DNA of 64,000 nucleotides from B30-G6 sp963701385 (GCA_963701385.1 CAVOZW010000016.1:124001-188000); one strand, 5' to 3'. Numbered from the stretch's first letter, positions 54,121 through 63,774 are shown. Notes: generated by a model from the letters alone, not told the origin. Made by a program: numbers and translations.

Positions 54121-54588
54121 TTGACAGACAGTTATCCGATTGAAATTGTTGAATACGACAATACGAATCATCGAGAGCGGGTTGTCGCTCTTTGGACGGA
54201 TGTCTTTGGGTACGAGACGGCACGCAACGATCCCGAATTTGTCATCGACAGGAAGCTGGCCATGTCGGATGGCTTGCTTTTTGTGGCGGGGTATCAAGAC
54301 GGGGTCGTGGGAACCGTGATGGCGGGCTATGATGGACACAGGGGCTGGATTTACGCCTTGGCGGTTCACCCGGGCCACCGAAAAAAAGGGATCGCTTCGC
54401 TATTACTAGCCCACGCCGAGAGGAAACTTAACTCCCTGGGATGTGTAAAAATCAATCTTCAGATTCTAAAAGAAAACCATTATGTCCGACGGTTTTACCA
54501 AGCCAACGGATACGCGCTGGAAGACAGAATCAGCATGGGAAAGCAGATAGATGAAAACGTGTTTGATATTGATAGACATTCAGAATGA
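54121..54588 (+). CDS. GNAT acetyltransferase 1
   Basis: An N-acetyltransferase fold protein of 155 residues. Conserved motif A is IYALAVHPGHRKKGIASLLL (acetyl-CoA pyrophosphate loop, with Q/RxxGxG/A form RKKGIA), followed by NLQILKENHYVRRFYQANGY, the GNAT C-terminal strand with the catalytic-type Tyr. The start is a TTG at 54121 behind AAAGGACAACG; an upstream frame to 54019 has no such site. It resembles YpeA-type proteins. The substrate is not known. Confidence 0.85.
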   Translation: MTDSYPIEIVEYDNTNHRERVVALWTDVFGYETARNDPEFVIDRKLAMSDGLLFVAGYQDGVVGTVMAGYDGHRGWIYALAVHPGHRKKGIASLLLAHAERKLNSLGCVKINLQILKENHYVRRFYQANGYALEDRISMGKQIDENVFDIDRHSE

Positions 54589-54676
54589 TTATTTTACAGG
54601 TGGCCGCATGGCCCTCGTCGGTATGGAGGAGGCGGCCATAAAATGAGCCAGGAAATGGTGTAGAGAGGCGGGTGCC

Positions 54677-55405
54677 ATGCCCAGGGCTAAAATATCAGTG
54701 ATCCAAAAGCACCTCAGGCAAATGGGTAGTGACGAGATTGCCAGGCACTCCCAGAAATTTTTTAAAACCGGAAAAGGTGAATATGGAGAGGGTGACCGAT
54801 TTTTGGGTATTCGTGTGCCGGTCTTGAGAAAACTGGCTCGTGAGTACAAATACTTGTCACTGACAGACACCTCACGGCTGCTCACCTCCGAGTTTCACGA
54901 AGAACGGCTATTGTCTCTTTTGATACTGGTCTCTCTTTTTGCCAGGGGGACGCAAAAGGAAAAGCATTCAGTATACAAGGTTTTCCTGGGAAACACCCGT
55001 TTCATCAACAACTGGGATTTGGTTGACAGCTCTGCGCAACACATTGTTGGCGCTTACCTCTTGACGCGCAATCGGGACCCCATTTACAGGCTGGCAGGCT
55101 CGAAAATACTCTGGGAACGCAGGATATCCATTATGTCCACATTTCATTTTATTAAAAGCAATCAATTTGATGACACCTTGAATCTGGCAATAATATTGAA
55201 GCACGATCCTGAAGATTTGATTCACAAAGCCGTTGGATGGATGCTCAGAGAGATCGGGAATCGGGATCTTGCCATTGAGGAGCGTTTTTTAATACAGCAT
55301 TTCCAGGATATGCCGCGAACCATGCTGCGCTATGCCATAGAAAAATTTCCAGAACAGAAGCGTATGGCCTATATGAAAGGAAAAATTCAGGCAAAGAACA
55401 GGTAG
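54677..55405 (+). CDS. DNA alkylation repair protein, AlkD family
   Basis: A 242-residue all-helical HEAT-like repeat protein of the AlkD family, a DNA glycosylase for alkylated bases. Family features are GDRFLGIRVPVLRKLAREYK (about 35-54), NNWDLVDSSAQHIVGAYLL (about 112-130) and HKAVGWMLREIGNRD (about 184-198). The conserved Trp/Asp of the AlkD active site fit NNWDLVD. It is followed by another acetyltransferase 4 bp later. Confidence 0.88.
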   Translation: MPRAKISVIQKHLRQMGSDEIARHSQKFFKTGKGEYGEGDRFLGIRVPVLRKLAREYKYLSLTDTSRLLTSEFHEERLLSLLILVSLFARGTQKEKHSVYKVFLGNTRFINNWDLVDSSAQHIVGAYLLTRNRDPIYRLAGSKILWERRISIMSTFHFIKSNQFDDTLNLAIILKHDPEDLIHKAVGWMLREIGNRDLAIEERFLIQHFQDMPRTMLRYAIEKFPEQKRMAYMKGKIQAKNR

Positions 55406-55409
55406 AACC

Positions 55410-55880
55410 ATGAAATCCGACGAGCGTATTTTTATAACACCGGTGGATCCGAGAACACCTGTCATCCATAAAATGATCTCGGATTTAGACGATTACCAGG
55501 CATCCCTTTATCCGCCAGAAAGCAACCACCTTGAACCGGTGGAAAAACTTGTTTCCTCTGAATATTATTTCATTGCGGCATGGAAAAACAGCGTGCCTCT
55601 GGGGATCGCTTCATTCAGACGCATCTTAGGGACGTATGTGGAAATTAAACGACTGTATGTGCCCCATGAACACCGGGGAATGGGTCTGGCAATAAAACTG
55701 ATGGAGGCACTGGAAAAAAAAGCCTTTCAAGAAGGTTTTCCCGAAGTCCGATTGGAAACGGGCGTCCATCAAATCGAGGCGCTGAGTCTCTATCAAAAGT
55801 TGGGATATGAAAAAACAGGACCCTTTGGTTCATACCAGCTAGATCCCTTGTCTGTTTTTATGCGTAAAAAACTGCCTTGA
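55410..55880 (+). CDS. GNAT acetyltransferase 2
   Basis: A 156-residue N-acetyltransferase. Motif A is EIKRLYVPHEHRGMGLAIKL (RGMG/A form of the CoA-binding loop), followed by EVRLETGVHQIEALSLYQKL and GYEKTGPFGSYQ, the conserved end of the fold. It lies 4 bp after the AlkD-like gene and 9 bp before the glycosyltransferase, so all three probably share a transcript. The substrate is unknown. Confidence 0.85.
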   Translation: MKSDERIFITPVDPRTPVIHKMISDLDDYQASLYPPESNHLEPVEKLVSSEYYFIAAWKNSVPLGIASFRRILGTYVEIKRLYVPHEHRGMGLAIKLMEALEKKAFQEGFPEVRLETGVHQIEALSLYQKLGYEKTGPFGSYQLDPLSVFMRKKLP

Positions 55881-55889
55881 TGGTAACAT

Positions 55890-57128
55890 ATGCATCAGAA
55901 AAGCAAATTAAGAATTCTGCACCTTCTTAGCCAGCGGCCAGACGCTACCGGCAGTGGCATTTATATTCAGGCCATGATTCGGGAAGCCGACAAACGTGGT
56001 CACCACAATTATTTGCTGGCCGGCATTCAGGCCGACAAGCCGGCAAACCTCGAATGCATATCCGAAACAGCCTGTTCTTTTGTCAAGTTCGGTGGTCAGG
56101 ACATCCCCCATCGAATCGTCGGTATGAGCGATGTGATGCCCTACCGGAGCCGCCGATTCAGAGACCTGAATGAGAAGGAATTAAGGGTTTACGAGGACCG
56201 GTTTTCTGAAAAACTGAAAGCGGCGGTCAATGCCTTTCGGCCGCACATTATTCACAGCCATCACTTATGGATCGTCAGCGCTCTGGCAAGACTGATAATA
56301 CCGGAACTGCCCATCGTCACCACCAGTCACGGTTCCGACCTGCGCCAATTTCAACAATGTCCACATCTTCAGCCAAAGGTTTTGATTGGCTGCCATCAAC
56401 TGGATGGGGTCATGGCACTTAGCAAGTCACAAAAAGAAGACATCGCTCGCTTGTATGGAATTTCCAAAGAAAAAATTCATGTGGTGGGCGCAGGTTATGA
56501 CGAAAGACTTTTTTCAATGGGCGTCAAGCCAGACCCAAATCCCGTCCAACTTGTATATGCTGGCAAACTGAGTAACGCCAAGGGCGTCCCCTGGCTGCTG
56601 CGGGCGATCTCCCGGATCGATTCACCGCCATGGCACCTGCATTTGGTGGGCAGTGGCAGTGGCCGGGAAAAGGACACTTGCCTGAAGCTCGCAAGAAGCC
56701 TGGGAAAACGGGTGAGCCAATACGGTGCCATTCCCCAGCGACATCTGTCCGACCTGTTGAAGCGGTCACATCTTTTCATTTTGCCTTCTTTTTATGAAGG
56801 GCTTCCTCTGGTGGTGATCGAGGCTCTCGCCAGTGGCTGCCGAGTCATCGCCAATGACCTGCCTGGCACCAGCGAGCTTGTCGGTGACTTAAGGTCAAAG
56901 GCTATTGACTTGTTGCAGACACCTGCTCTTAAAACCATCGATTCTCCAAACGCACAAGATGGAAGAAACTATGAAAAGGAACTGGAATCGGCTCTTCGAA
57001 GGCAGATAGGCCTGGCGATCAAAGAACCGCTGAGCATGGGATCGAATTTGCATGAAAAGCTGATGCCGTTTACTTGGTCATCTGTTTTCGATCGTGTCCT
57101 GCAGGTCTATGAGGGTGTCATCATGTGA
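55890..57128 (+). CDS. Glycosyltransferase family 4 protein
   Basis: A GT-B fold retaining glycosyltransferase of 412 residues. The N-terminal domain starts LRILHLLSQRPDATGSGIYI with the Gly-rich donor loop; HSHHLWIVSALARLI and TTSHGSDLRQFQQC are the acceptor-side motifs. The C-terminal domain has YAGKLSNAKGVPWLLRAI (about 218) and the EX7E-type motif LPSFYEGLPLVVIEALASGC (about 297-316), which binds the sugar nucleotide. It may add sugars to a surface polymer or lipid; no other polysaccharide genes are near. Confidence 0.9.
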   Translation: MHQKSKLRILHLLSQRPDATGSGIYIQAMIREADKRGHHNYLLAGIQADKPANLECISETACSFVKFGGQDIPHRIVGMSDVMPYRSRRFRDLNEKELRVYEDRFSEKLKAAVNAFRPHIIHSHHLWIVSALARLIIPELPIVTTSHGSDLRQFQQCPHLQPKVLIGCHQLDGVMALSKSQKEDIARLYGISKEKIHVVGAGYDERLFSMGVKPDPNPVQLVYAGKLSNAKGVPWLLRAISRIDSPPWHLHLVGSGSGREKDTCLKLARSLGKRVSQYGAIPQRHLSDLLKRSHLFILPSFYEGLPLVVIEALASGCRVIANDLPGTSELVGDLRSKAIDLLQTPALKTIDSPNAQDGRNYEKELESALRRQIGLAIKEPLSMGSNLHEKLMPFTWSSVFDRVLQVYEGVIM

Positions 57129-57174
57129 CGTCACGCGGATCTTGGCCCAGACTTAATCGTTCCCGAAGCGGTCG

Positions 57175-58818
57175 CTACAACCCAGAGGGTGCAGAATCTG
57201 TGGGATAGGCAACGGTGAAATCGAGATCGATTTCTCGGATTTCACCCGGGGACAAAGGGATTACCCACAAATGGACGCCTTCCTTATCCTGGTAATTATT
57301 TTCGGTTGGTGCCGGGTCGAGGCGAATGTCCTTAACCTCAATTTTGTCTGTTCTTGAAACCGGCAGCCTGTCAACAATTTTCAACCTAACCGGTTTGTCT
57401 TTGAAATTCTCGGCGCTTATTTTATACGAAAATGACCGGACCACCGTATCTCTCTGGATCTTACCGAAATAGGTTTCCTTGACATTGTCTTTTAATCGCG
57501 TCCGAGTAACCTTTACATTACGGTCGGCACCAAGATTCAGAAAAAAGGGTTCAGCGGGTTTTTTTTCGGAAAGATAGGTGTCTCCAATAAAGCGGCCATC
57601 AAAATAGACATTCAACTTGCCTGCAAGCAGTTCTTTGTCTGCCGAGGCTTCTGCAACAAGATATGTCAAACTTGTTTTTCCGGGGATACTGTAGTGAAAG
57701 GTATTGGCAGAGATCGTTTTGGTAAATGTTGGCAGGAGGGAAAATTGCTCACGGGAGTCAATATCCACTGCAAAGGGCATCTTGTATTCAAAGGAAAGGG
57801 GCAGTTCTTTTGCCGAAGCTGACATATATTCAGCCGCAGTCCCGGCTTGGCCCGATTGAATCTCTTCATCAAGGGTCATGGGTTCGGGAGCCTCTGCCAT
57901 GATCTTGGTCGAGGAACGCTTGAGGAGCGTGGGAGCGGGTCTTGGAAGATCCAGCTGCCAGGTCGACACATCCGGCAATCGTACCCCTTTTAGCGGGATA
58001 ACATTTGATACGGAAAGGGCTATTTTTTTCCAATCCTCCCCTGATTTCTGGGAAATGCGGGCCAATAGGGTCAAATCCAATTCCTTTAGATGCTTGGGCA
58101 CGGAAACCTTGTACAAGGGCTCCCAAAAGGCGCCTTGCACCAGGTATTGAACATTCAGTTGAACGGTTTCCTTCCGGCTGGCATTGAAAAGAATTTCAAT
58201 GACCTGTTTGGATGCCCCGGAGCGGCCGCTGACGGCGGCAAGTTCCTTTTTAATTTTTTCGATTTCCCGGTCCATTTCTTCCAGGGCAATATCGAGAGCG
58301 TGGCGTTCAGTATAGATTAACGTGGACGTGGATCCTATAAAGAGCAACGTTTCTTGGACGTCTTCCATTTTAGGATAATGGGTTTGCACATCTTTGGGAA
58401 TTTGGGTTTTTGAAAAATCGATCAGACCTTCCAGGAAAGACTCTTTTTTTGCCAGGACAGCCTTTTTGTCAAGCAAGCCCTTTCGTGACTGGATGTGTTT
58501 TCTGAGTTTTTCTTGGAGGGTACTGATCTGGCTCTGAGGGTATTCAGACAAGGGAATCTGTTTGATCTGGACACTGATCATTTCGCCTTTGCCAAATACC
58601 TGAGCGGACACGGAGTCCTTGTCCATATTAAATGCCGTCGTTTCAACGAGCAGTTCGTTCAACCCTGGCTCGAGGTGGGCCTGCCCGTTTCTGACAACCA
58701 GGGCTTGATTGGAAAAAAGGGTAACTTCAGAAATGCTGGACGATACCAACTGAGAGGTGTTGCCGGTATTCAATACACTGAAAAAAACGATCAAGCTGTA
58801 CAAGCCAATTTTTTTCAT
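57175..58818 (-). CDS. DUF4139 domain protein (mucoidy inhibitor A-like)
   Basis: An exported protein of 547 residues. A signal peptide covers about 1-22 (MKKIGLYSLIVFFSVLNTGN). The N-terminal domain (about 24-90, SSISEVTLFSNQALVVRNGQ) is the usual DUF4140-like start. A helical, charged stretch follows at about 85-200, probably a coiled coil (LRKHIQSRKGLLDKKAVLAK). The rest is DUF4139: VQYLVQGAFWEPLYKVSVPK, later SFSYKISAENFKDKPVRLKI and VIPLSPGEIREIDLDFTVAY. Start at ATG 58818 with GGAGGA. The family's function is unknown. Confidence 0.85.
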   Translation of the reverse strand: MKKIGLYSLIVFFSVLNTGNTSQLVSSSISEVTLFSNQALVVRNGQAHLEPGLNELLVETTAFNMDKDSVSAQVFGKGEMISVQIKQIPLSEYPQSQISTLQEKLRKHIQSRKGLLDKKAVLAKKESFLEGLIDFSKTQIPKDVQTHYPKMEDVQETLLFIGSTSTLIYTERHALDIALEEMDREIEKIKKELAAVSGRSGASKQVIEILFNASRKETVQLNVQYLVQGAFWEPLYKVSVPKHLKELDLTLLARISQKSGEDWKKIALSVSNVIPLKGVRLPDVSTWQLDLPRPAPTLLKRSSTKIMAEAPEPMTLDEEIQSGQAGTAAEYMSASAKELPLSFEYKMPFAVDIDSREQFSLLPTFTKTISANTFHYSIPGKTSLTYLVAEASADKELLAGKLNVYFDGRFIGDTYLSEKKPAEPFFLNLGADRNVKVTRTRLKDNVKETYFGKIQRDTVVRSFSYKISAENFKDKPVRLKIVDRLPVSRTDKIEVKDIRLDPAPTENNYQDKEGVHLWVIPLSPGEIREIDLDFTVAYPTDSAPSGL

Positions 58819-58937
58819 GATTCCTCCAAAGGACACATGTCGGGGTTTACGCTTTTTTTTTAAAGGGATGGCAAGGTGTAACGAAACACATATAATATTT
58901 TTCGTAAAGTCACAACAGGCGTAAGGAGGCAAACCAC

Positions 58938-59270
58938 ATGGCATATAATGAAAAGTTGGCCGAGAGAATTCGGAATAAATTACACAATATGGCAGGGTTT
59001 AAGGAAAGAAAAATGTTTGGTGGTGTCTGTTTTCTTCTTCATGGCAATATGGCCTGCGGAATTATCAACGATGACGTGATTGTGCGTGTGGGAAAAGAAA
59101 CCTACGAAACGGCCCTGGCCTTGCCACACACCAGAAAGTTCGACATAACGGGAAAAGCCATGACCGGGTGGGTTATGGTTTCACCCGAAGGTCACCGTTC
59201 TGACGAAGCTTTGGCGGCCTGGTTGCAGAAAGGTATCGACGTTAGCACCTCATTGCCACCCAAGCAATGA
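58938..59270 (+). CDS. TfoX N-terminal domain protein
   Basis: A 110-residue protein with only the TfoX-N domain: AYNEKLAERIRNKLHNMAGF then KERKMFGGVCFLLHGNMACG and DDVIVRVGKETYETALALPH. It has no TfoX-C domain, so it is not a full competence regulator; such short proteins are common and of unknown function. The start follows AAGGAGGC. It is divergent from the DUF4139 gene by 119 bp and faces the crotonase gene. Confidence 0.85.
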   Translation: MAYNEKLAERIRNKLHNMAGFKERKMFGGVCFLLHGNMACGIINDDVIVRVGKETYETALALPHTRKFDITGKAMTGWVMVSPEGHRSDEALAAWLQKGIDVSTSLPPKQ

Positions 59271-59360
59271 GGTGCTAAAGGGTTGAGATCGAAGCCGAAT
59301 GCGTCCTATCTTTCGTATGAACGAAGTACTCGGTTGTTAAAAGCGACAGGGTCGCGTTCG

Positions 59361-59401
59361 ATAAGCTATTACCCCGAATGGTATTCGGGGTAATAGCTTA
59401 T
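59361..59401. repeat. Perfect 19-bp inverted repeat between convergent genes
   Basis: Arms ATAAGCTATTACCCCGAAT (59361-59379) and its exact complement (59383-59401) surround a 3-nt loop GGT. It covers the stop codon of the crotonase gene. No T-run follows on either strand, so it is not a textbook terminator, but it lies where one is expected. Confidence 0.85.
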
Positions 59402-60204
59402 TTGCCCTTGAAAACAGGTTTCCGCTTTTCAATGGCGGCGGTAATGGCCTCGATGCCGTCTTCACAAATGAGCTGGGCGGCGTTTTTCTGAGCCACGTAC
59501 TTGAGCCCGGCGACAGTTCCGTGATCGCTGGTAAAACGCATGGTGTCCTTGACACCCTGAACAGCCAAAGGAGAGTTGCCAGCTATTTCTTGGGCCAGTT
59601 CCCCGGCTTTATGAAACAAATCAGCTTCATTTTCGCACAGATGGGTGAGAAATCCGATCCGGTAGGCATCTTGGCCTGAAAAATCTCTTCCGGTGAGGGA
59701 AAGCTCCCTTGCCCAGGGTTCGCCCACAATTTTCGGCAGCCGTTGCAAGGTGCCGATATCAGCAACCAGTGCCAGCTTGGTTTCACGAACAGAAAAGACC
59801 GCATCTTTGGTCGCTAGGCGGATATCACAGGCACAGGCCAGGTCGACGCCACCGCCGATACAGTAGCTGTGGGCTGCCAGAATAACAGGTTTGCTGCACG
59901 TCTCGATAATATTGGTGCTTGTCTGACCATAGAGGATGATTTTTCTCAGGCGTTCCCGGTAATCAGCGGTTTTCTTTTCGATCAGGCCGGCCAGGCCCGA
60001 TAGTTCCATACCGGCGCAGAAGCACTTACCCTCTCCCTTGAGAATGACGACCCGGGTTTCATCGTCTTGGTCCAATCGCTGGAAGATGGCGAGTATGTCT
60101 TCAAGCATCTGCATGCTCAGTGCATTTCGCTTTTCAGGTCTATTCAGGCTTACCCAGGCGACGTGTTCTTTTTTTTCGAGCTTGATCAAACCACTTTCGT
60201 TCAT
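59398..60204 (-). CDS. Enoyl-CoA hydratase/isomerase family protein, dienoyl-CoA isomerase-like
   Basis: A crotonase-fold acyl-CoA enzyme of 268 residues. The oxyanion-hole segments are CFCAGMELSGLAG (about 60-72) and YCIGGGVDLACACDIRLAT (about 108-126). The next segment, FSVRETKLALVADIGTLQRL (about 131-150), has the Glu and Asp placed as in delta3,5-delta2,4-dienoyl-CoA isomerase (ECH1). This fits better than a plain hydratase, which would have Glu where Asp lies. It may act in unsaturated or aromatic acyl-CoA breakdown. It stands alone and ends in the large inverted repeat. Confidence 0.85.
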   Translation of the reverse strand: MNESGLIKLEKKEHVAWVSLNRPEKRNALSMQMLEDILAIFQRLDQDDETRVVILKGEGKCFCAGMELSGLAGLIEKKTADYRERLRKIILYGQTSTNIIETCSKPVILAAHSYCIGGGVDLACACDIRLATKDAVFSVRETKLALVADIGTLQRLPKIVGEPWARELSLTGRDFSGQDAYRIGFLTHLCENEADLFHKAGELAQEIAGNSPLAVQGVKDTMRFTSDHGTVAGLKYVAQKNAAQLICEDGIEAITAAIEKRKPVFKGK

Positions 60205-60446
60205 GTTTTCCTCCGTTTTTTACGTAACCGCGAATCGGCGAACCTAACCCGGAAATTCCACGAGCAAATAGCGAGGCCTTCCTTAACCGCGCATTTGATA
60301 CAATCGGTTGTCGATAGTAATAAAATGCACTGCAGAAAACAAGACCAATGAAGCGTGATGGTTTCAACGCTTTTATTTTGACAATATCCGCTGGATTTTT
60401 TAGCATTGAGCGATATGAACAGGGTATTTATTAGGATTGAAGAACC

Positions 60447-61532
60447 TTGCAGCAAGCCGCTACGGAAAAGGGGCCCGCTCTTGCGGTAAAAAAAATGATT
60501 GCCGATCAGGTCGATTTTAGCATGTGTCAGGATATGGAAGTGGTCAGGGTGATTGCCGTGGACCGGGAGCATTATGTTGTCGTCAGCGGAACCCAGGAAA
60601 TGACGGCCGAAATTACCGGTAAACTGATGTTCAGCGCCGAAAGCCCCCTGGACTATCCAGCGGTGGGTGACTGGGTCCAGGCTCAGATTGTCAACCAGGG
60701 TTCGCGTGCCATCATTCACAATGTCTTTCAACGCCAAAGTATTTTAAGACGTAAAACCGCCGGGAGAAAAATATCACACCAACTCATCGCTGCCAATATC
60801 GACACAGCCTTCATTATCCAGTCTCTTGATGGCAATTACAACCTCCGACGGCTGGAGCGATACATGGTCATGGTTTATAACGGCAACATTCAACCCGTTG
60901 TATTGCTGAGCAAGAGTGATCTGCTTACGTCTGATGAGATCGATCAAAAGGTCGAGGCGATTCTTGCGGTCTTTCCAGGTCTCAGGGTGTCGGCCTTCAG
61001 CAACAAAACCGGCGACGGTCTTCAAACGGTGACGGCCTTGCTGACGCCCGGGAAAACCTTTTGCCTGTTGGGATCCTCGGGTGTCGGCAAGACCACATTA
61101 TTAAACAGGCTATTAAGGAAGGCCAGGTTAAAAACACGGTCGGTGAGGGAAAAAGACGGCAAAGGAAGACATGCCACCACACGCAGACAGCTCATCACGC
61201 TGGAAAATGGTGCCATGATCGTGGACACGCCCGGCATGCGGGAGCTCGGAAGCCTCGCTGTGGACAGCGGACTAATGAGCGCCTTTCATGAAATCGAGCA
61301 GCTGGCCTTCGGATGCCGTTACGATGATTGTTCCCATAGTCAGGAAAAAGGGTGTGCCGTACTCTCGGCCGTGGCAGAGGGGCTTCTTTCAAGGGAGCGC
61401 TATCAAAATTTTATTAAACTGAAGAAAGAATCTATGTTTCATGAAATGTCCTATCAAGAAAAAAAGAAAAAAGACAAACAATTCGGTAAGATGATTAAAT
61501 CGGTGATGAAATTAAAGAAAAGTCGGCGCTAA
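60447..61532 (+). CDS. rsgA: Ribosome small subunit-dependent GTPase RsgA
   Basis: A circularly permuted GTPase that assists maturation of the 30S subunit, 361 residues. An OB fold (about 25-100, AEITGKLMFSAESPLDYPAV) is followed by the G domain in permuted order: G4 LLSKSDL (about 153), G1 GSSGVGKTTLLN (about 206) and G3 DTPGMREL (about 255). The zinc-binding end is FGCRYDDCSHSQEKGCAV (about 287-304). The start is a TTG at 60447; no ATG fits before the fold. It is followed by a small exported protein. Confidence 0.93.
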   Translation: MQQAATEKGPALAVKKMIADQVDFSMCQDMEVVRVIAVDREHYVVVSGTQEMTAEITGKLMFSAESPLDYPAVGDWVQAQIVNQGSRAIIHNVFQRQSILRRKTAGRKISHQLIAANIDTAFIIQSLDGNYNLRRLERYMVMVYNGNIQPVVLLSKSDLLTSDEIDQKVEAILAVFPGLRVSAFSNKTGDGLQTVTALLTPGKTFCLLGSSGVGKTTLLNRLLRKARLKTRSVREKDGKGRHATTRRQLITLENGAMIVDTPGMRELGSLAVDSGLMSAFHEIEQLAFGCRYDDCSHSQEKGCAVLSAVAEGLLSRERYQNFIKLKKESMFHEMSYQEKKKKDKQFGKMIKSVMKLKKSRR

Positions 61533-61551
61533 AGACAATAAGGAGCAACAG

Positions 61552-61920
61552 ATGAAATGGCTTGCAAGTTTTATGCTGGCGATGATGGTCCCGATCATGC
61601 CGGCGCTGGCCGGTGAAGCCGATGTGATCAAGGTCAAGGTCACCCTGTCCGGAGAGAGGCGCTATCATTTTGATGTCACCCTGCAACATGACGACACCGG
61701 CTGGGATCACTTTGCAGACAGATGGGAGGTGGTTGCACTGGATGGGGTTGTGCTGGGCACCCGAAAACTGCTTCATCCACATGTCAACGAGCAACCTTTT
61801 ACGCGAAGCTTGTCTGGTGTCAGGATCCCCAAAGATGTGCAACTGGTATTGGTCCGGGCTCATGACTCGGTGCATGCCTATGGTGGCCAGGCCTTAACTG
61901 TTAATCTTCCTACAGAGTAG
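61552..61920 (+). CDS. Small exported hypothetical protein
   Basis: A 122-residue protein with a signal peptide (about 1-20, MKWLASFMLAMMVPIMPALA) and a beta-rich mature part: VIKVKVTLSGERRYHFDVTL, then GWDHFADRWEVVALDGVVLG. No Cys, no lipobox. The start has AAGGAGCAACAG before it. It lies 19 bp after rsgA on the same strand. Its function is unknown. Confidence 0.7.
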   Translation: MKWLASFMLAMMVPIMPALAGEADVIKVKVTLSGERRYHFDVTLQHDDTGWDHFADRWEVVALDGVVLGTRKLLHPHVNEQPFTRSLSGVRIPKDVQLVLVRAHDSVHAYGGQALTVNLPTE

Positions 61921-61992
61921 GACCGTCTAACAAGGGTATTTTAGCACATTTGAGCATCTGTTTTTGTATTCATGAGAAAAGGGAGGAACATT

Positions 61993-62880
61993 ATGCCGGA
62001 AAACAGGCCCATTGAAACCATTATCAAAAGTAAGCCCACCCTGGAGGGCGCCGGTGTGCGTCTCAAGAGAGTCTTCGGGTTCGGCAACACCGCCGTGTTT
62101 GATCCATTCCTGCTGTTGGACGATTTTCGTTCGAGCAATCCGGCTCACTACCTGAAAGGATTTCCCTGGCATCCGCACCGGGGCATCGAAACCATTACTT
62201 ATATGATCGACGGGCAGGTGGAACACGGCGACAGCCTGGGCAATTCAGGGGTCATCTATCCAGGTGATGTCCAGTGGATGACGGCCGGCAGTGGCATCAT
62301 CCACCAGGAAATGCCCAAGGGGGATGCTGGGGGTCGAATGGGTGGTTTTCAACTATGGGCAAATATGCCGGCCAGGGAAAAAATGACCCGACCGCATTAC
62401 CGGGACGTCACGTCGGATCAAATTCCCCAAGTGGTGTTGGACAACGGCACGCTGATTCGAATTCTCTGCGGCGAGGCATATGGAAAGCAGGGCCCGGTGC
62501 AAGATATTTTCATCGACCCGTCCTACATGGACATCCGGGTTCCTGCCGGGCAGGTGTACACGCACCCGACCCAGCGAGGGCATACCGTATTTGCATACAT
62601 CATAGACGGTCAGGGCCTTTTCAATGCAGAGACCATCGAGCGCCCTGCGAAGGGTCGTGGCGCTGAATCAGCTGATATGATATCCAACGAAACCCTCGTT
62701 CTTTTCGCCGACGGTGACCGGATTACAGTTTCCACCAGGAGAGATGCGCTTAGATTTTTACTGATATCCGGTATGCCCATTCGAGAACCCGTTGCTTGGC
62801 AGGGCCCTATTGTCATGAACACACAGGAGGAACTGCGGATCGCATTTGAAGAATATGAAACAGGGACGTTTATTAAATAA
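61993..62880 (+). CDS. Pirin family protein
   Basis: A bicupin protein of 295 residues. The first cupin has FPWHPHRGIETITYMIDGQV (metal-binding His residues) and SGVIYPGDVQWMTAGSGIIH followed by QEMP, the pirin signature. The second cupin, from about 185, has VFAYIIDGQGLFNAETIE. Pirins bind a transition metal; some act as quercetinase, others as redox-sensing regulators. The ATG at 61993 has a GGGAGG site. It stands between the exported protein and the rhodanese fusion. Confidence 0.92.
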   Translation: MPENRPIETIIKSKPTLEGAGVRLKRVFGFGNTAVFDPFLLLDDFRSSNPAHYLKGFPWHPHRGIETITYMIDGQVEHGDSLGNSGVIYPGDVQWMTAGSGIIHQEMPKGDAGGRMGGFQLWANMPAREKMTRPHYRDVTSDQIPQVVLDNGTLIRILCGEAYGKQGPVQDIFIDPSYMDIRVPAGQVYTHPTQRGHTVFAYIIDGQGLFNAETIERPAKGRGAESADMISNETLVLFADGDRITVSTRRDALRFLLISGMPIREPVAWQGPIVMNTQEELRIAFEEYETGTFIK

Positions 62881-62943
62881 GGTGAAATCGTTCAATCTAT
62901 ATCAAGGGCTCCGAATGATAAAACGTTGCTAATGTTGGAGGAA

Positions 62944-63774
62944 ATGATGAAATCCATGGATTTTGAAAACATAAACCCAGAAACGTTCAGGCAATACCAA
63001 AAGGACCACGGAGAGCGGGACTACCTTCTGGTGGATGTCCGGCAGCCGGATGAATATATCGAAGGGCATATCCCCGGGTCAAAGCTGATGCCACTCGACG
63101 AATTGGAATCCAATTTTTCGAAACTGCCGTCAGGCAAGGATATTTTCTTTTACTGTCGCAGCGGCGCTAGATCCCAGGCCGCAGCCATTTTGTCGTTGGA
63201 CAGCGGAGTTCAGCTACAGAAGGTTTACAATCTGATGGGTGGAATGATGGGCTGGGATGGTCATTCCCTGGCAGATTTACCGCGTATGGCCGTGTTTGAG
63301 GGAAATGCTTCCATGCCGGTTCTGATGTTGACAGCCATGAATCTGGAAAAGGCTGCCTTGCGGTTCTACGAAGCTGTTTACCATCGTCACGCACAAGCAC
63401 CCTACGCTGATATTCTCGATACCCTTTCCCGTGCCGAGGAGGCTCACGCCAAAACCATATATACCTACTGGCAACCGACCCAGGATAACCCGCTTTCGTT
63501 CAAAGAGCTATTTGACGGTCTTGACGGAGAAATCCTCGAAGGTGGTGAAAAATTGACGAATGTCCTTGAGCGCATGGCGGCCCTTGACAATCGAGGTTGT
63601 CGGGCCCTCATGGAATTTGCTTTCAATATTGAAATTCAAGCCTACGACCTCTATAGAAACATGGCAAATCTAGTGACGGAAGCAACAGCACAAGATGCCT
63701 TTCTATCTATTTCTCAAATGGAAAAAAAGCATATGGAGTTGCTGGCAAGGGTCTTCAAGAAATGTGCCAATTAG
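62944..63774 (+). CDS. Rhodanese domain fused to ferritin-like domain
   Basis: A two-domain protein of about 276 residues. The rhodanese domain (about 1-110) has LLVDVRQPDEYIEGHIPGSK and the active-site loop FFYCRSGARSQAA with the catalytic Cys. The ferritin-like helical part (about 125-276) has NLEKAALRFYEAVYHRH, EEAHAKTIYTYW and SQMEKKHMELLARVF, with Glu/His residues at positions expected for a diiron centre. Start at ATG 62944 or 62947 behind GGAGG. It may link sulfur transfer with redox defence; exact role unknown. Its last bases overlap the next gene. Confidence 0.85.
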   Translation: MMKSMDFENINPETFRQYQKDHGERDYLLVDVRQPDEYIEGHIPGSKLMPLDELESNFSKLPSGKDIFFYCRSGARSQAAAILSLDSGVQLQKVYNLMGGMMGWDGHSLADLPRMAVFEGNASMPVLMLTAMNLEKAALRFYEAVYHRHAQAPYADILDTLSRAEEAHAKTIYTYWQPTQDNPLSFKELFDGLDGEILEGGEKLTNVLERMAALDNRGCRALMEFAFNIEIQAYDLYRNMANLVTEATAQDAFLSISQMEKKHMELLARVFKKCAN

